This document shows positions 1 through 11,448 of a stretch of 64,000 nucleotides of DNA, piece by piece (the first letter of the stretch is position 1; each line of letters opens with the position of its first letter). A model generated the notes under the pieces. It ran no database searches, had not been told where the DNA came from, and worked only from the letters and a program-made list of their open reading frames with translations. Source of the DNA: Lysobacter enzymogenes (GTDB lineage Bacteria; Pseudomonadota; Gammaproteobacteria; Xanthomonadales; Xanthomonadaceae); assembly GCF_017355525.1 (NCBI RefSeq), contig NZ_CP067395.1:3162001-3226000 (forward strand), in the 5' to 3' direction. Position numbers and translations under genes: made by a program.

Positions 1-242
1 GTGCAGAACACCACCGCCGGGCGCGGCTCGAACGCGGCCAGGTGGCGCGCGGCCTCCAGGCCGTCGATGCCGGGCATGGCGATGTCGAGCAGGACCAGGT
101 CCGGCCGGTGTTCGGCGCAGGCGTGCAGGGCGTGATGGCCGTCGGCCGCCTCGGCCACGACCTCCACGTCCGGACGTTGCGCCAGCAAGCCGCGCAGGCG
201 CTCGCGCGCCAACGGTTCGTCGTCAGCGATCACCACTCTCAT
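1..242 (-). CDS. LytTR/AlgR-type response regulator, receiver domain only (3' part beyond window edge)
   Basis: The visible 80 residues are the start of a CheY-like receiver domain. The acidic pair and Pro of MRVVIADDEPLARERL are at residues 7-10, and the phospho-acceptor is Asp53 in LVLLDIAMPG. The output domain lies outside the window. The neighbour is an AlgZ/LytS-type kinase, so a LytTR DNA-binding domain is expected by family knowledge but not seen. I chose the ATG at 242 because a GAGG sits about 8 nt upstream and the receiver fold begins at once. An in-frame ATG at 263 overlaps the kinase stop as ATGA and is a real alternative. Either way the two genes are translationally coupled and form a two-component pair. 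Confidence 0.85.
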   Translation of the reverse strand, partial: MRVVIADDEPLARERLRGLLAQRPDVEVVAEAADGHHALHACAEHRPDLVLLDIAMPGIDGLEAARHLAAFEPRPAVVFC

Positions 243-259
243 GGCCAGCCTCGCACCCT

Positions 260-1330
260 TCATCGGCTCTGCGCCTCCACCCCGGTCGGCACGTGCAGTT
301 CGCACAGATAGTAGCCCCCGTCCCATCCTGCGGTCATTCGCGCCGTGGGTCCATAGGCATAACGCAGGCGCTGGCCGATGCTGTGCTGGGCGTGGCGGGC
401 GCCGCCGCGGCCGTCGGCGGGGGCCGGGGCGGGGTTGCGGATGCGCAGCAGCAGGTGGTCGCTGAGCTGGGTCAGCTCGATTTCGATCTCGCCGCCGCCG
501 GGCAGGCGCGAGACCCCGTGCAGGACCGCGTTCTCCACCAGCGGCTGCAGCACCAGCCGCGGCAGCGGCATTTTCCACGGCAGCGGCTCGCGCTTGCGCC
601 AGACCACCCGCAGGCGGTCGCCCAGGCGCAGTTGCTCGATCGCCAGGTAGCGCTCGGCCAGCTCGACCTCCTCGGCCAGGCTGGAGTCGCTCTTGGACGC
701 GCCCAGCGCGGCCCGGAACAGATCCGACAGGTCCAGCACCGCGCGCTCGGCCACCGCCGGGTCGCTGCGCACCAGCCCGGCGATGGTGTTCATGCTGTTG
801 AACAGGAAATGCGGCTTGATCCGCGCCTGCAGCGCCTCGACCTCGGCGCGGGCGTTGGCCCGCACCTGCGCCTTCCAGCTGTCGTTGACGTACAGGTAGC
901 GCAGCACCACGCCGACCGCGAGGATGGCGATCGCGGCGGTGCCGCCGACGAAGCGGCCGAAGCCGGTGCCGGCCGGGATCAGGCCGATCCCGGTGATCGT
1001 GACGATGGAATGGGTCGCCGCGGCGACCGCGGCGGCGATCGCCGCGGCGGTGGCGGTGGCGATGAAGCCGCCGACCCCGGGCGGCAGCCGCGACAGTTGC
1101 CGGCGCGAGACGCACAGCAGCACCGAGATCGCCAGCGCCAGCCACAGGGCGAAGGCGCTGGAGGAGACGAAGCGGCCGAGGTTCCAGGAACTGCCGTCCG
1201 GCGCCAGCGCCAGCACGATCACGATCAGCTCGGCCATGCTCAGCATGACCACCAGCCGCGGCAGCCGGCACAGGTCCGGCAGCCAGGGCTCGGGTTCGCT
1301 GGCGGCGGCGCCGGTGCGCGGGTCGGCCAT
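260..1330 (-). CDS. LytS/AlgZ-type sensor histidine kinase
   Basis: This 356-residue inner-membrane kinase should phosphorylate the response regulator it overlaps. The N-terminal half (about residues 24-150) carries several hydrophobic segments with little extramembrane sequence, so no separate ligand domain is visible. The catalytic part begins with QARIKPHFLFNSMNTI, the His_kinase (PF06580) signature, with phospho-acceptor His174. The N-box LQPLVENAVLHG follows. The downstream G-box is weak, as is usual in this family. The Xanthomonas and Pseudomonas relatives are AlgZ/FimS. The signal sensed cannot be read from the sequence. Confidence 0.9.
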   Translation of the reverse strand: MADPRTGAAASEPEPWLPDLCRLPRLVVMLSMAELIVIVLALAPDGSSWNLGRFVSSSAFALWLALAISVLLCVSRRQLSRLPPGVGGFIATATAAAIAAAVAAATHSIVTITGIGLIPAGTGFGRFVGGTAAIAILAVGVVLRYLYVNDSWKAQVRANARAEVEALQARIKPHFLFNSMNTIAGLVRSDPAVAERAVLDLSDLFRAALGASKSDSSLAEEVELAERYLAIEQLRLGDRLRVVWRKREPLPWKMPLPRLVLQPLVENAVLHGVSRLPGGGEIEIELTQLSDHLLLRIRNPAPAPADGRGGARHAQHSIGQRLRYAYGPTARMTAGWDGGYYLCELHVPTGVEAQSR

Positions 1331-1350
1331 GGGCGCGCGGCTCGGGGCGG

Positions 1351-2049
1351 TCAGGCCGCGGCGAAGCGCCGGGCGATCCAGTCGCCGGCGGCGGCCAGTT
1401 CGGCGTCGCTGGCTTCGTGCTGGATCGGGTAGTCGCGCCAGTCCACCGCGAAGCCGCGCTCGCGCAGCTGCGCGGCGGCGGTTTCGCCGTAGCGGTACAG
1501 CACCAGCGGGTCGTGCAGGCCGTGGGCCATGAACACCGGCTGCGCGGCCGCGGCCGCGGACACCTGGGCGAGCTGCCGTTCCGGCGCGGGCAGGTAGCTC
1601 GACAGCGCCACCAGCCCGGCCAGCGGCGCGGTGCGGCGCGCGCCGACCGCCAGGGTCATCACCGCGCCCTGGGAGAAGCCGCCGAGCACGATGCGCTGCG
1701 GCGGCACCCCGCGTTCGGCTTCGCGCGCGATCAACGCTTCGATCAACGCCACCGATTCGTCGATGCCGCCCTGGTCGGCGCGGTTGTCGATGCCGCTGAA
1801 ATCGGCGATGTCGTACCAGGCGCGCATGCGCATGCCCTGGTTGCCGGTGACCGCGCGCACCGGCGCGTGCGGCAGCACCACCCGCAGGGTCGGCCAGTTC
1901 GGCCGCGCCATCAGTCGTATCGCCGGTTCCCAGCCGTCGCCGCTGTCGCCCAGGCCGTGCAGCCAGAGCAGGGTGTGGGTCGGCTCGGCGCCGTTTTGCA
2001 GTTCCAGGGCGTCGAGGATGGGAGCGGAGGCGGTCGTCATGCGCGGCAT
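1351..2049 (-). CDS. Carboxylesterase / phospholipase family alpha/beta-hydrolase
   Basis: This cytoplasmic serine hydrolase of about 232 residues belongs to the Abhydrolase_2 (acyl-protein thioesterase-like) family, which cleaves short-chain carboxyl esters. The oxyanion loop is LLWLHGLGDSGDGW. The nucleophile is the Ser of GGFSQGAV, the acid is the Asp of HGLHDPLV, and the base is the His of IQHEASDAEL, so the triad is intact. There is no signal peptide. ATG codons at 2049 and 2040 are both possible and neither has a clear Shine-Dalgarno sequence. It follows the TonB-like gene on the same strand and precedes the kinase by about 20 nt, so co-transcription is plausible. Confidence 0.88.
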   Translation of the reverse strand: MPRMTTASAPILDALELQNGAEPTHTLLWLHGLGDSGDGWEPAIRLMARPNWPTLRVVLPHAPVRAVTGNQGMRMRAWYDIADFSGIDNRADQGGIDESVALIEALIAREAERGVPPQRIVLGGFSQGAVMTLAVGARRTAPLAGLVALSSYLPAPERQLAQVSAAAAAQPVFMAHGLHDPLVLYRYGETAAAQLRERGFAVDWRDYPIQHEASDAELAAAGDWIARRFAAA

Positions 2050-2102
2050 TGTGGCCGCTCGCGCCGACCGCGCCAACCGCGCGGCCGGCGCCGCCGCCGC
2101 GC

Positions 2103-3158
2103 TCAGCGCTGCGGCAGCTTGAAGTTCAAGGTGCGGCGCGCGGCGTGGCTGTCGCCGCTGGGCTCGAAGCGCAGCCGCGCCACCGCGGCCAGCGCGGCGT
2201 CTTCGAACACCCCGGCCGGCTCGGCCGAGACCACTCGCGCCGCGCCGGTGCGGCCGTCGGGCTGGATGGTGAAGGCGACTTCGACGCTGCCTTCGAGCTT
2301 GCGGTTCATCGCGACCAGCGGATAGCGCGGGCTGGCGTCGGCGATCAGCCGCGGCATGGCCTTGGCCGCAATCTGCTTCGGCGGCGGCAGCGGCGCGGCG
2401 GCCTGCGCGGGCGGCGCAGGGATCGGCGCGGCCGGGGTCGAGGCGCGCGCGGCGGCTTCGTCGGCCGCGCCGGCGTTGGCGTTGGCCTGGGCCTTGAGCG
2501 CGGCATTGGCGGCGGCGCTGCGCTGCGCGGCCTGGGTGCGGGCCAGGGTCGCGGCGTCGTTGCGCGCGGCCGCGGCCCGCTCGGTGTCCTCGCGCGTGCG
2601 CTGGTCCTGCGCGGCCTGCGCCGTGCGCAGGCCGGCGCGCAGGCGCGGCAGCGCCGGCGCCTGCGGGTCCATGCGCGCGAGCAGGCCGGTCAGGCGCTGG
2701 GATTCGCTGAGGTCGGCGTCGGCCAGCGCCTGTTCGCCGGCGATCACCACGTACGGCTGCAACTCGGTCAGCGCGGCGGCGACATCGGCCTGGCCGGGGT
2801 CTTTGTCGCGCAGGGCCAGGTAGTAATCGACCGCACTGTCGCCGGCCGGGGTGTGGATGCGTTGCTCGCGCAAGGCCCGCGCCGCGCGTTCGCGCAGGCC
2901 GCCGGCATCGAGTTCGTCCAGCGCCGGCGGCAGCGGCGCGGCGGCGGGCGTTTCGGCGGGTGGGGCTTCGGCCGCTGCCGACGCCTGGGTGGCGGCGGGA
3001 TCCGCCGGCGGTTGCCTGGAACCGCAGCCGGCCATCATCAGACTCAGCCCCAGCGCCGCGCCCCATCCGGCGACCGTCCGCTTCTTCGCGCCGCTTCGGC
3101 GCGCACCCGGGCCTTGGCCGGCGGCGGCGATGCGCCCCGGCTCGATCACAAACTTCAC
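2103..3158 (-). CDS. TonB-like energy transducer family lipoprotein
   Basis: This 351-residue protein has a basic N-region, a hydrophobic stretch ending in the lipobox LMMAGC (Cys45), a long Ala/Pro-rich periplasmic middle and a C-terminal TonB domain (about residues 265-351). The latter contains SPRYPLVAMNRKLEGSVEVA and ends in a LRFEPS strand. A lipoprotein anchor is unusual because classical TonB uses an uncleaved transmembrane helix. It may therefore be a periplasmic TonB-C protein rather than a true ExbBD partner. The GTG start at 3158 has GGGGG 6 nt upstream. The long N-region before the hydrophobic core leaves some doubt about the start. Confidence 0.8.
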   Translation of the reverse strand: MKFVIEPGRIAAAGQGPGARRSGAKKRTVAGWGAALGLSLMMAGCGSRQPPADPAATQASAAAEAPPAETPAAAPLPPALDELDAGGLRERAARALREQRIHTPAGDSAVDYYLALRDKDPGQADVAAALTELQPYVVIAGEQALADADLSESQRLTGLLARMDPQAPALPRLRAGLRTAQAAQDQRTREDTERAAAARNDAATLARTQAAQRSAAANAALKAQANANAGAADEAAARASTPAAPIPAPPAQAAAPLPPPKQIAAKAMPRLIADASPRYPLVAMNRKLEGSVEVAFTIQPDGRTGAARVVSAEPAGVFEDAALAAVARLRFEPSGDSHAARRTLNFKLPQR

Positions 3159-3497
3159 TGCAACCCCCTGTACCGCCGAACTGCGAAATGCGCGCGCAGA
3201 TTAGGCCGGGGATGTGACGCGGTTACTGCATCGCCCTGTCCTGTCCTGCCGGATCGAGAGACTCCAGCGGCGCCTTCGGGCGTCCTGCCGCGCGGCGCGG
3301 ATTATGGCGACGGCGCCGCGGCGGCGCGATGCGCAATCGGTCCACTGGGCCGCGAGCGACGGTGCCGCGCGACGACGCGGCGCGCGAGGTCCGCGTCGCA
3401 TCCGCGACGATGCGACGCATGCGCGAGCTTGCAAGACTGAACGAAATACGCCCCGGTGAAATTGTATTGCGAGCGCACGGGCTCCTATGATCGCGCC
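3159..3497. other. Divergent intergenic region between the TonB-like gene and the efflux locus
   Basis: These 339 bases hold no gene I can support; the long reading frames crossing it have arginine-rich compositions typical of antisense shadows. It must contain the promoters of the minus-strand TonB-like gene and of the plus-strand metal efflux genes. The only motif I recognise is the sigma-70-like pair listed at 3462-3491. Confidence 0.5.
3462..3491 (+). promoter_or_regulatory. Candidate sigma-70 promoter, possibly giving a leaderless transcript
   Basis: TTGTAT (3462-3467) and TATGAT (3486-3491) are separated by 18 nt. The predicted start point, about 7 nt after the -10 box, falls on the ATG at 3498, so the first efflux-locus mRNA could start at its own start codon. 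This is motif reading only. Confidence 0.4.
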
Positions 3498-3857
3498 ATG
3501 CCCGGCCCGTCCGCCCTCACGAATCTGCTGCGCCACCTCGTCTTCGGGGTGCTCATCGTCGTGATGCTGGTCAAGCCGGTGCTGGCGTTCGCCGGCGAGA
3601 TCGGCGAACTCGCCGACCTGCATCCGCAGGCCGCGCACGTGGTCGGCAACGACGCCGGCGCCGGCATTCCCGACCAGGACGGCTGCGGCGCCCGCCAGTG
3701 CCACGTCACCCATTGCTGCGCCATGCAGGCCGCCTTGCTGCCGCGCATCGAGCTGGGGCTGCTCGCCCCCTCCCCCGCGAGCCCCCTGCCGGCGCGCGCC
3801 GCGGCCTTGGCCGCAGCCGATCCCGTGCAACCGCTGCGCCCACCGATCCACGCCTGA
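3498..3857 (+). CDS. Small exported Cys/His-containing protein, CzcI-like
   Basis: This is a 119-residue protein with an N-terminal hydrophobic segment (LVFGVLIVVMLVKPVLAFA) that looks like a signal peptide. A short Cys/His cluster (CGARQCHVTHCCAM) follows in the mature part, then a Pro/Ala-rich end. It lies just upstream of czcC, where many czc loci carry czcI, a small periplasmic protein thought to modulate metal induction. The assignment rests on position, size and the possible metal-binding cluster, because sequence similarity cannot be tested here. I start at the ATG at 3498. An in-frame ATG at 3456 would add 14 residues but has no better ribosome site. Confidence 0.55.
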   Translation: MPGPSALTNLLRHLVFGVLIVVMLVKPVLAFAGEIGELADLHPQAAHVVGNDAGAGIPDQDGCGARQCHVTHCCAMQAALLPRIELGLLAPSPASPLPARAAALAAADPVQPLRPPIHA

Positions 3858-3962
3858 TTCGCCGCCGGCCCTGGCCGGCAGACACGACGTGCCCGGCATC
3901 CGTCCGGCACGCCACGCCGTGCGCGCAGCGCGCGACGGCTATCGCGATTCAGGAGACACCCC

Positions 3963-5422
3963 ATGCGTTTGCGTCCGACGGCCCTGGCCGTCCTGACGGC
4001 TGCGCTGTGCTTTTCCGCACAGGCGCAGCCGCCCGTTGCTGCACCCCCGCCGCCCGGTTCGCCGCCCGGCGCGCAGGCCGGCACCCATGCCGAAGCCGGC
4101 GCCGCCGCGAGCGGCGGTTCGAAGCGCGCCGATTTAAAGCGTTCCGATTCCAAGCGCGCCGATTCCAAGCGCATTGATTCGACGCGGTCCGCTTCGGCCC
4201 GCATCGATTCGTCGCGCACCGCCTCGTTCTTCAGCCTCGACGACGCCTTCGGCCGGATCCAGGACAGCCACCCGGACCTGCGCCTGTTCGGCAACCAGCG
4301 CAGCGTGCTCGAAGCCGAGCGCGACATCGCCGCGCAGAAACCCGCCTACGTCGCCGGCGCGGCGATCGACAACGCGCTCGGCACCGGCGCGCTCAGCGGC
4401 ACCAAGGCGGCTGAAGTCACCTTGAGCCTGGCCTCGGTGTTCGAACGCGGCGGCAAGCTCGACGCGCGCCGCGCGTTCGCCCAGAGCCGCATCGACGCGC
4501 TCGCGGTGGACCGCGAAGGCCGCCGCCTCGACCTGCTGGCCGAAGCCGCGCGCCGTTATCTGGCGGTGGTCGCCGAACAGCGCCGGATCGATCTGGCCGA
4601 GTTCGACATCGCCCAGCGCAAGCGCGCGGTGGCCGCCGCGCGCGTGCGCCTGGAAGCCGGCGCCTCGCCCGAGTCGGGCCTGTTGACCGCGCAGGCGCAG
4701 CTGGCCCGCGCCGAGCTCGACCGCAGCCGCGCCGAGCGCGGCCTGCTGGCCGCGCGCCAGTTCCTCGCCGCGCTGTGGGGCGAACGCGATCCGGGCTTCG
4801 CCGCCGTCGCCGGCGATCCGTACGCGCTGCCGCCGATCCAGGACGCGAGCGCGCTAGCGAACCTGCTGGAACGCAATCCGGAACTGACCCGCTTCGTCGA
4901 CCAGCGCCGCATCGCCGAGTCGCGCGTGCGGCTGGCGCAAAGCCAGCAGCAGGCCGACATCGGTTGGCAGGTCGGCTTGCGCCGGCAGCAGGAGAACGGC
5001 GATTTCGGCTTCGTCGCCAGCGTGTCGATGCCGCTCGGCGCGGCCGCGCGCGCGCAGCCCGCAATCCGCGGCGCGCAAGCCGAACTGGCGATGCTCGAAA
5101 CCGAGCGCGAGGCCAAAGGCTTGTCGCTGTATTCCACCCTGGTCGAAGCGCAAGGCCGCTACCGCCTCGGCGCGCTCGAAGCCGAGCGCCTGAAGCAGGA
5201 CGTGCTGCCGCGCCTGGAACGCGCCGAAAAAGCCGCCGAGTACGCCTACCGCGCCGGCGCGATCAGTTATCTGGAACTGGCCCTGTTGCAGGCCGAAAGC
5301 GTCGCGGTGCGGCGCCAACGCCTGGACGCCGCGCTGGACGCGCAACTGGCGCTGATCGAAATCCAGCGTCTGACCGGCGAGCCCTTTCTCGCCGCACCCA
5401 ATGCCCCCGCAGGAGCCACGCC

Positions 5423-5426
<4 letters not shown>
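3963..5426 (+). CDS. czcC: CzcC-like outer-membrane factor of a heavy-metal RND efflux system (TolC family)
   Basis: This 487-residue protein should form the outer-membrane channel of the CzcCBA pump. It has a signal peptide (cleavage expected near AQA, residue 21), a Pro/Ala linker, an odd stretch of KR-x-D-S repeats (residues 54-85), and then the long alpha-helical OEP domain (about 90-470) with typical RAYLAVVAEQRRIDLAE and LELALLQAESVAVRRQ helices. CAGGAG lies 7 nt before the ATG. The stop overlaps the czcB start as ATGA, so the two are coupled. The exact metal (Co, Zn or Cd) cannot be decided, and the czc name is by operon type. Confidence 0.88.
4122..4217 (+). repeat. 15-bp tandem repeat encoding KR-x-D-S pentapeptides inside czcC
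   Basis: Degenerate copies of the unit AAGCGCGCCGATTCC encode residues 54-85 of the CzcC-like protein (SKRAD, LKRSD, SKRAD, SKRID, STRSA, and so on). The segment sits between the signal-peptide linker and the folded domain, where length changes would be tolerated. Confidence 0.8.
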
Positions 5427-9707
<4,281 letters not shown>

Positions 9708-9715
9708 GGCGACAC

Positions 9716-9771
9716 GCGCGGGCCGTCGCCGACGGCCCGCGCCCGTGGCGCGCCGCTCACAGGCGGCGCGC
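9716..9771 (+). other. Two consecutive perfect GC hairpins between czcA and czcD
   Basis: The first hairpin pairs 9716-9727 with 9731-9742 (12 bp, 3-nt loop). The second pairs 9748-9756 with 9763-9771 (9 bp, 6-nt loop). Neither is followed by a T-run, so they may stabilise or attenuate the mRNA rather than act as standard terminators. Confidence 0.55.
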
Positions 9772-9822
9772 TTGAATGGGCCGCTGCCGTGCGGCGGCGG
9801 CCCGCACTGACGGAGAATCGAC

Positions 9823-10725
9823 ATGGGCAGCGGACACGACCACGGCACCACCGCGATCCGCCACGAACGACCGTTGTGGTGGGCGCTGGGACTGACCGGC
9901 GGCTTCCTGATCGCCGAAGTCATCGGCGCCTTCGTCACCAACAGCCTCGCGCTGCTGTCGGACGCGGCGCACATGGGCACCGACACAGTCGCGCTGATGA
10001 TCGCGCTGACCGCGGTCCGGCTCAGCCGCAAACCGCCCGACGCCAAGCGCAGCTTCGGCTACGCGCGCATGGAGGCGCTCGGCGCGATGGCCAACGGCCT
10101 GATGCTGTTCGCGGTCGCCGCGTACATCCTTTACGAAGCCGTCGGCCGCTTCAGCCAGCCGCCGGAAATCGCCACCACCGGCATGCTGGTGATCGCCTCG
10201 CTGGGCCTGGCGGTGAACCTGATCGCGATGCGGCTGTTGCAGGCCGGCAGCGGCGAAAGCCTCAACATGAAAGGCGCTTACCTGGAGGTGTGGAGCGACA
10301 TGCTCGGTTCGGTCGCGGTGATCGCCGGCGCGATCGCGATCCGCTTCACCGGCTGGACCTGGATCGACCCGGCGCTGGCGGTGCTGATCGGCCTGTGGGT
10401 GCTGCCGCGCACCTGGACCCTGCTGCGCGAGGCCGGCAACGTGTTGATGGAAGGCGTGCCCAAGGGGACCGACCTCAATGCGGTGCGCGCCTTGCTGAGC
10501 TCCAGCGCCGGCGTCGCCGGCGTGCACGACCTGCATGTATGGTCGCTGGGGTCGAGCACGCCGGCGCTGACCGCGCATCTGGTGGTGACGCCGGGGACGG
10601 ACGGGGATGCGTTGCGGCGCGAGCTGACCAAGCTGCTCGACGAGCGTTACGGGATCGAGCATTGCACGTTGCAGATCGAGATCGAGGCCTGCGGCGGCGA
10701 AGTCTGCGACGTGCCGCATGCCTGA
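9823..10725 (+). CDS. czcD: CzcD-type cation diffusion facilitator
   Basis: This 300-residue inner-membrane exporter has six hydrophobic segments and a cytosolic C-terminal domain (LLSSSAGVAGVHDLHVWSLGSS...). The first half of the transport site, SDAAHMGTD, keeps the HxxxD pattern. In TM5 the usual HxxxD reads YLEVWSDMLGS, so Glu replaces His, which may change metal preference. By family it moves Zn/Cd/Co from cytosol to periplasm, where CzcCBA can pick them up. It is separated from czcA by 115 nt with two hairpins and is followed by a dispersed palindrome. Confidence 0.9.
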   Translation: MGSGHDHGTTAIRHERPLWWALGLTGGFLIAEVIGAFVTNSLALLSDAAHMGTDTVALMIALTAVRLSRKPPDAKRSFGYARMEALGAMANGLMLFAVAAYILYEAVGRFSQPPEIATTGMLVIASLGLAVNLIAMRLLQAGSGESLNMKGAYLEVWSDMLGSVAVIAGAIAIRFTGWTWIDPALAVLIGLWVLPRTWTLLREAGNVLMEGVPKGTDLNAVRALLSSSAGVAGVHDLHVWSLGSSTPALTAHLVVTPGTDGDALRRELTKLLDERYGIEHCTLQIEIEACGGEVCDVPHA

Positions 10726-10734
10726 TCTCGCTCC

Positions 10735-10821
10735 CTGTAGGAGCGGCGCGAGCCGCGACCGCGAAACCTCGCTTGCGTCGTAGGCGCGATGTAGCGGTCG
10801 CGGCTCGCGCCGCTCCTACAG
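10735..10821. repeat. Dispersed palindromic repeat, complete copy 1
   Basis: Two perfect 28-bp arms (10735-10762, 10794-10821; the left arm begins CTGTAGGAGCGGCGCGAG) enclose a 31-nt spacer. Copies occur at 16418-16497, 26035-26121 and 56117-56197. It lies between convergent czcD and the cytochrome gene, so it could fold as a bidirectional 3'-end hairpin. Confidence 0.9.
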
Positions 10822-10846
10822 GTAGATCGCGGAACTACTCAGCGAC

Positions 10847-11437
10847 TCATCCCTTCGGGCAAGGCCCGCCGGCATCGGCCCAGGTCTTGAACGCTTCGAC
10901 GAAGCGGTCGTGCGGCACCGGCACCGGCGCGCGCTTACCGCCCGGGGCCCAACCCCACAGCACCAGCTTGTCTTCGCTGACGTGCTTGATCAGCGCGGCG
11001 AAATCGCGGCCGCCGTTGCTCTCGCGATCCTTGATCATCGCGCACAGCTGCGGCGCCGGCAGGCCGATCCAGGCCATCTTGTGCTGTGGCGGCGGCAGCT
11101 GCCAATGCGGCGCGCCCGGCGGCGCGTCTGGGCCGTAGCTCGCCGACAGATTGGCTTCGCCGTGGCAGGTCGAGCACGGCAGGCCGGCCGCGCCCTTGCC
11201 TTCGGGCCCGCGCACCACGCCCTGCGCGTGCGGACGGCCTTCGTCGAACTGCAACGGCTGGTCGCCGGGGATGTGGCAGTTCTGGCAGCGCGGATGCTGG
11301 AATACTTTCTGCACGGTGGCGAACGCCGCCACCGCGCGCGCGTCGCCGGCGGCCGGCGCGGGTTTGGAGCCGGCGCCGAACACCGCCAGCAGCGGCGCCA
11401 GCGCCAGGGCGATCAGGATCGCGGGAGTTGCGCGCAT
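10847..11437 (-). CDS. Exported cytochrome c-like protein with two CxxCH motifs
   Basis: This 196-residue protein has a signal peptide (residues 1 to about 31) and two haem-attachment motifs, CQNCH (51-55) and CSTCH (88-92), so it should be a periplasmic dihaem cytochrome. It is 11 nt downstream of the molybdenum hydroxylase large subunit on the same strand. This fits an electron acceptor for that enzyme, since related periplasmic Mo hydroxylases often pass electrons to c-type cytochromes. The spacing of the motifs and the GPEGKGAAGLPCSTCHG context are not those of a classical class I cytochrome. A His/Met axial ligand cannot be assigned by eye. Confidence 0.75.
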   Translation of the reverse strand: MRATPAILIALALAPLLAVFGAGSKPAPAAGDARAVAAFATVQKVFQHPRCQNCHIPGDQPLQFDEGRPHAQGVVRGPEGKGAAGLPCSTCHGEANLSASYGPDAPPGAPHWQLPPPQHKMAWIGLPAPQLCAMIKDRESNGGRDFAALIKHVSEDKLVLWGWAPGGKRAPVPVPHDRFVEAFKTWADAGGPCPKG

Positions 11438-11448
11438 CGTCGTTCTCC

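Noticed and set aside
1351..3066. 571-codon minus-strand frame spanning the esterase and the TonB-like gene
   Set aside because: Only the last 230 residues have normal protein character (the esterase); the rest is an Arg/Ala-rich out-of-frame reading of the TonB-like gene.
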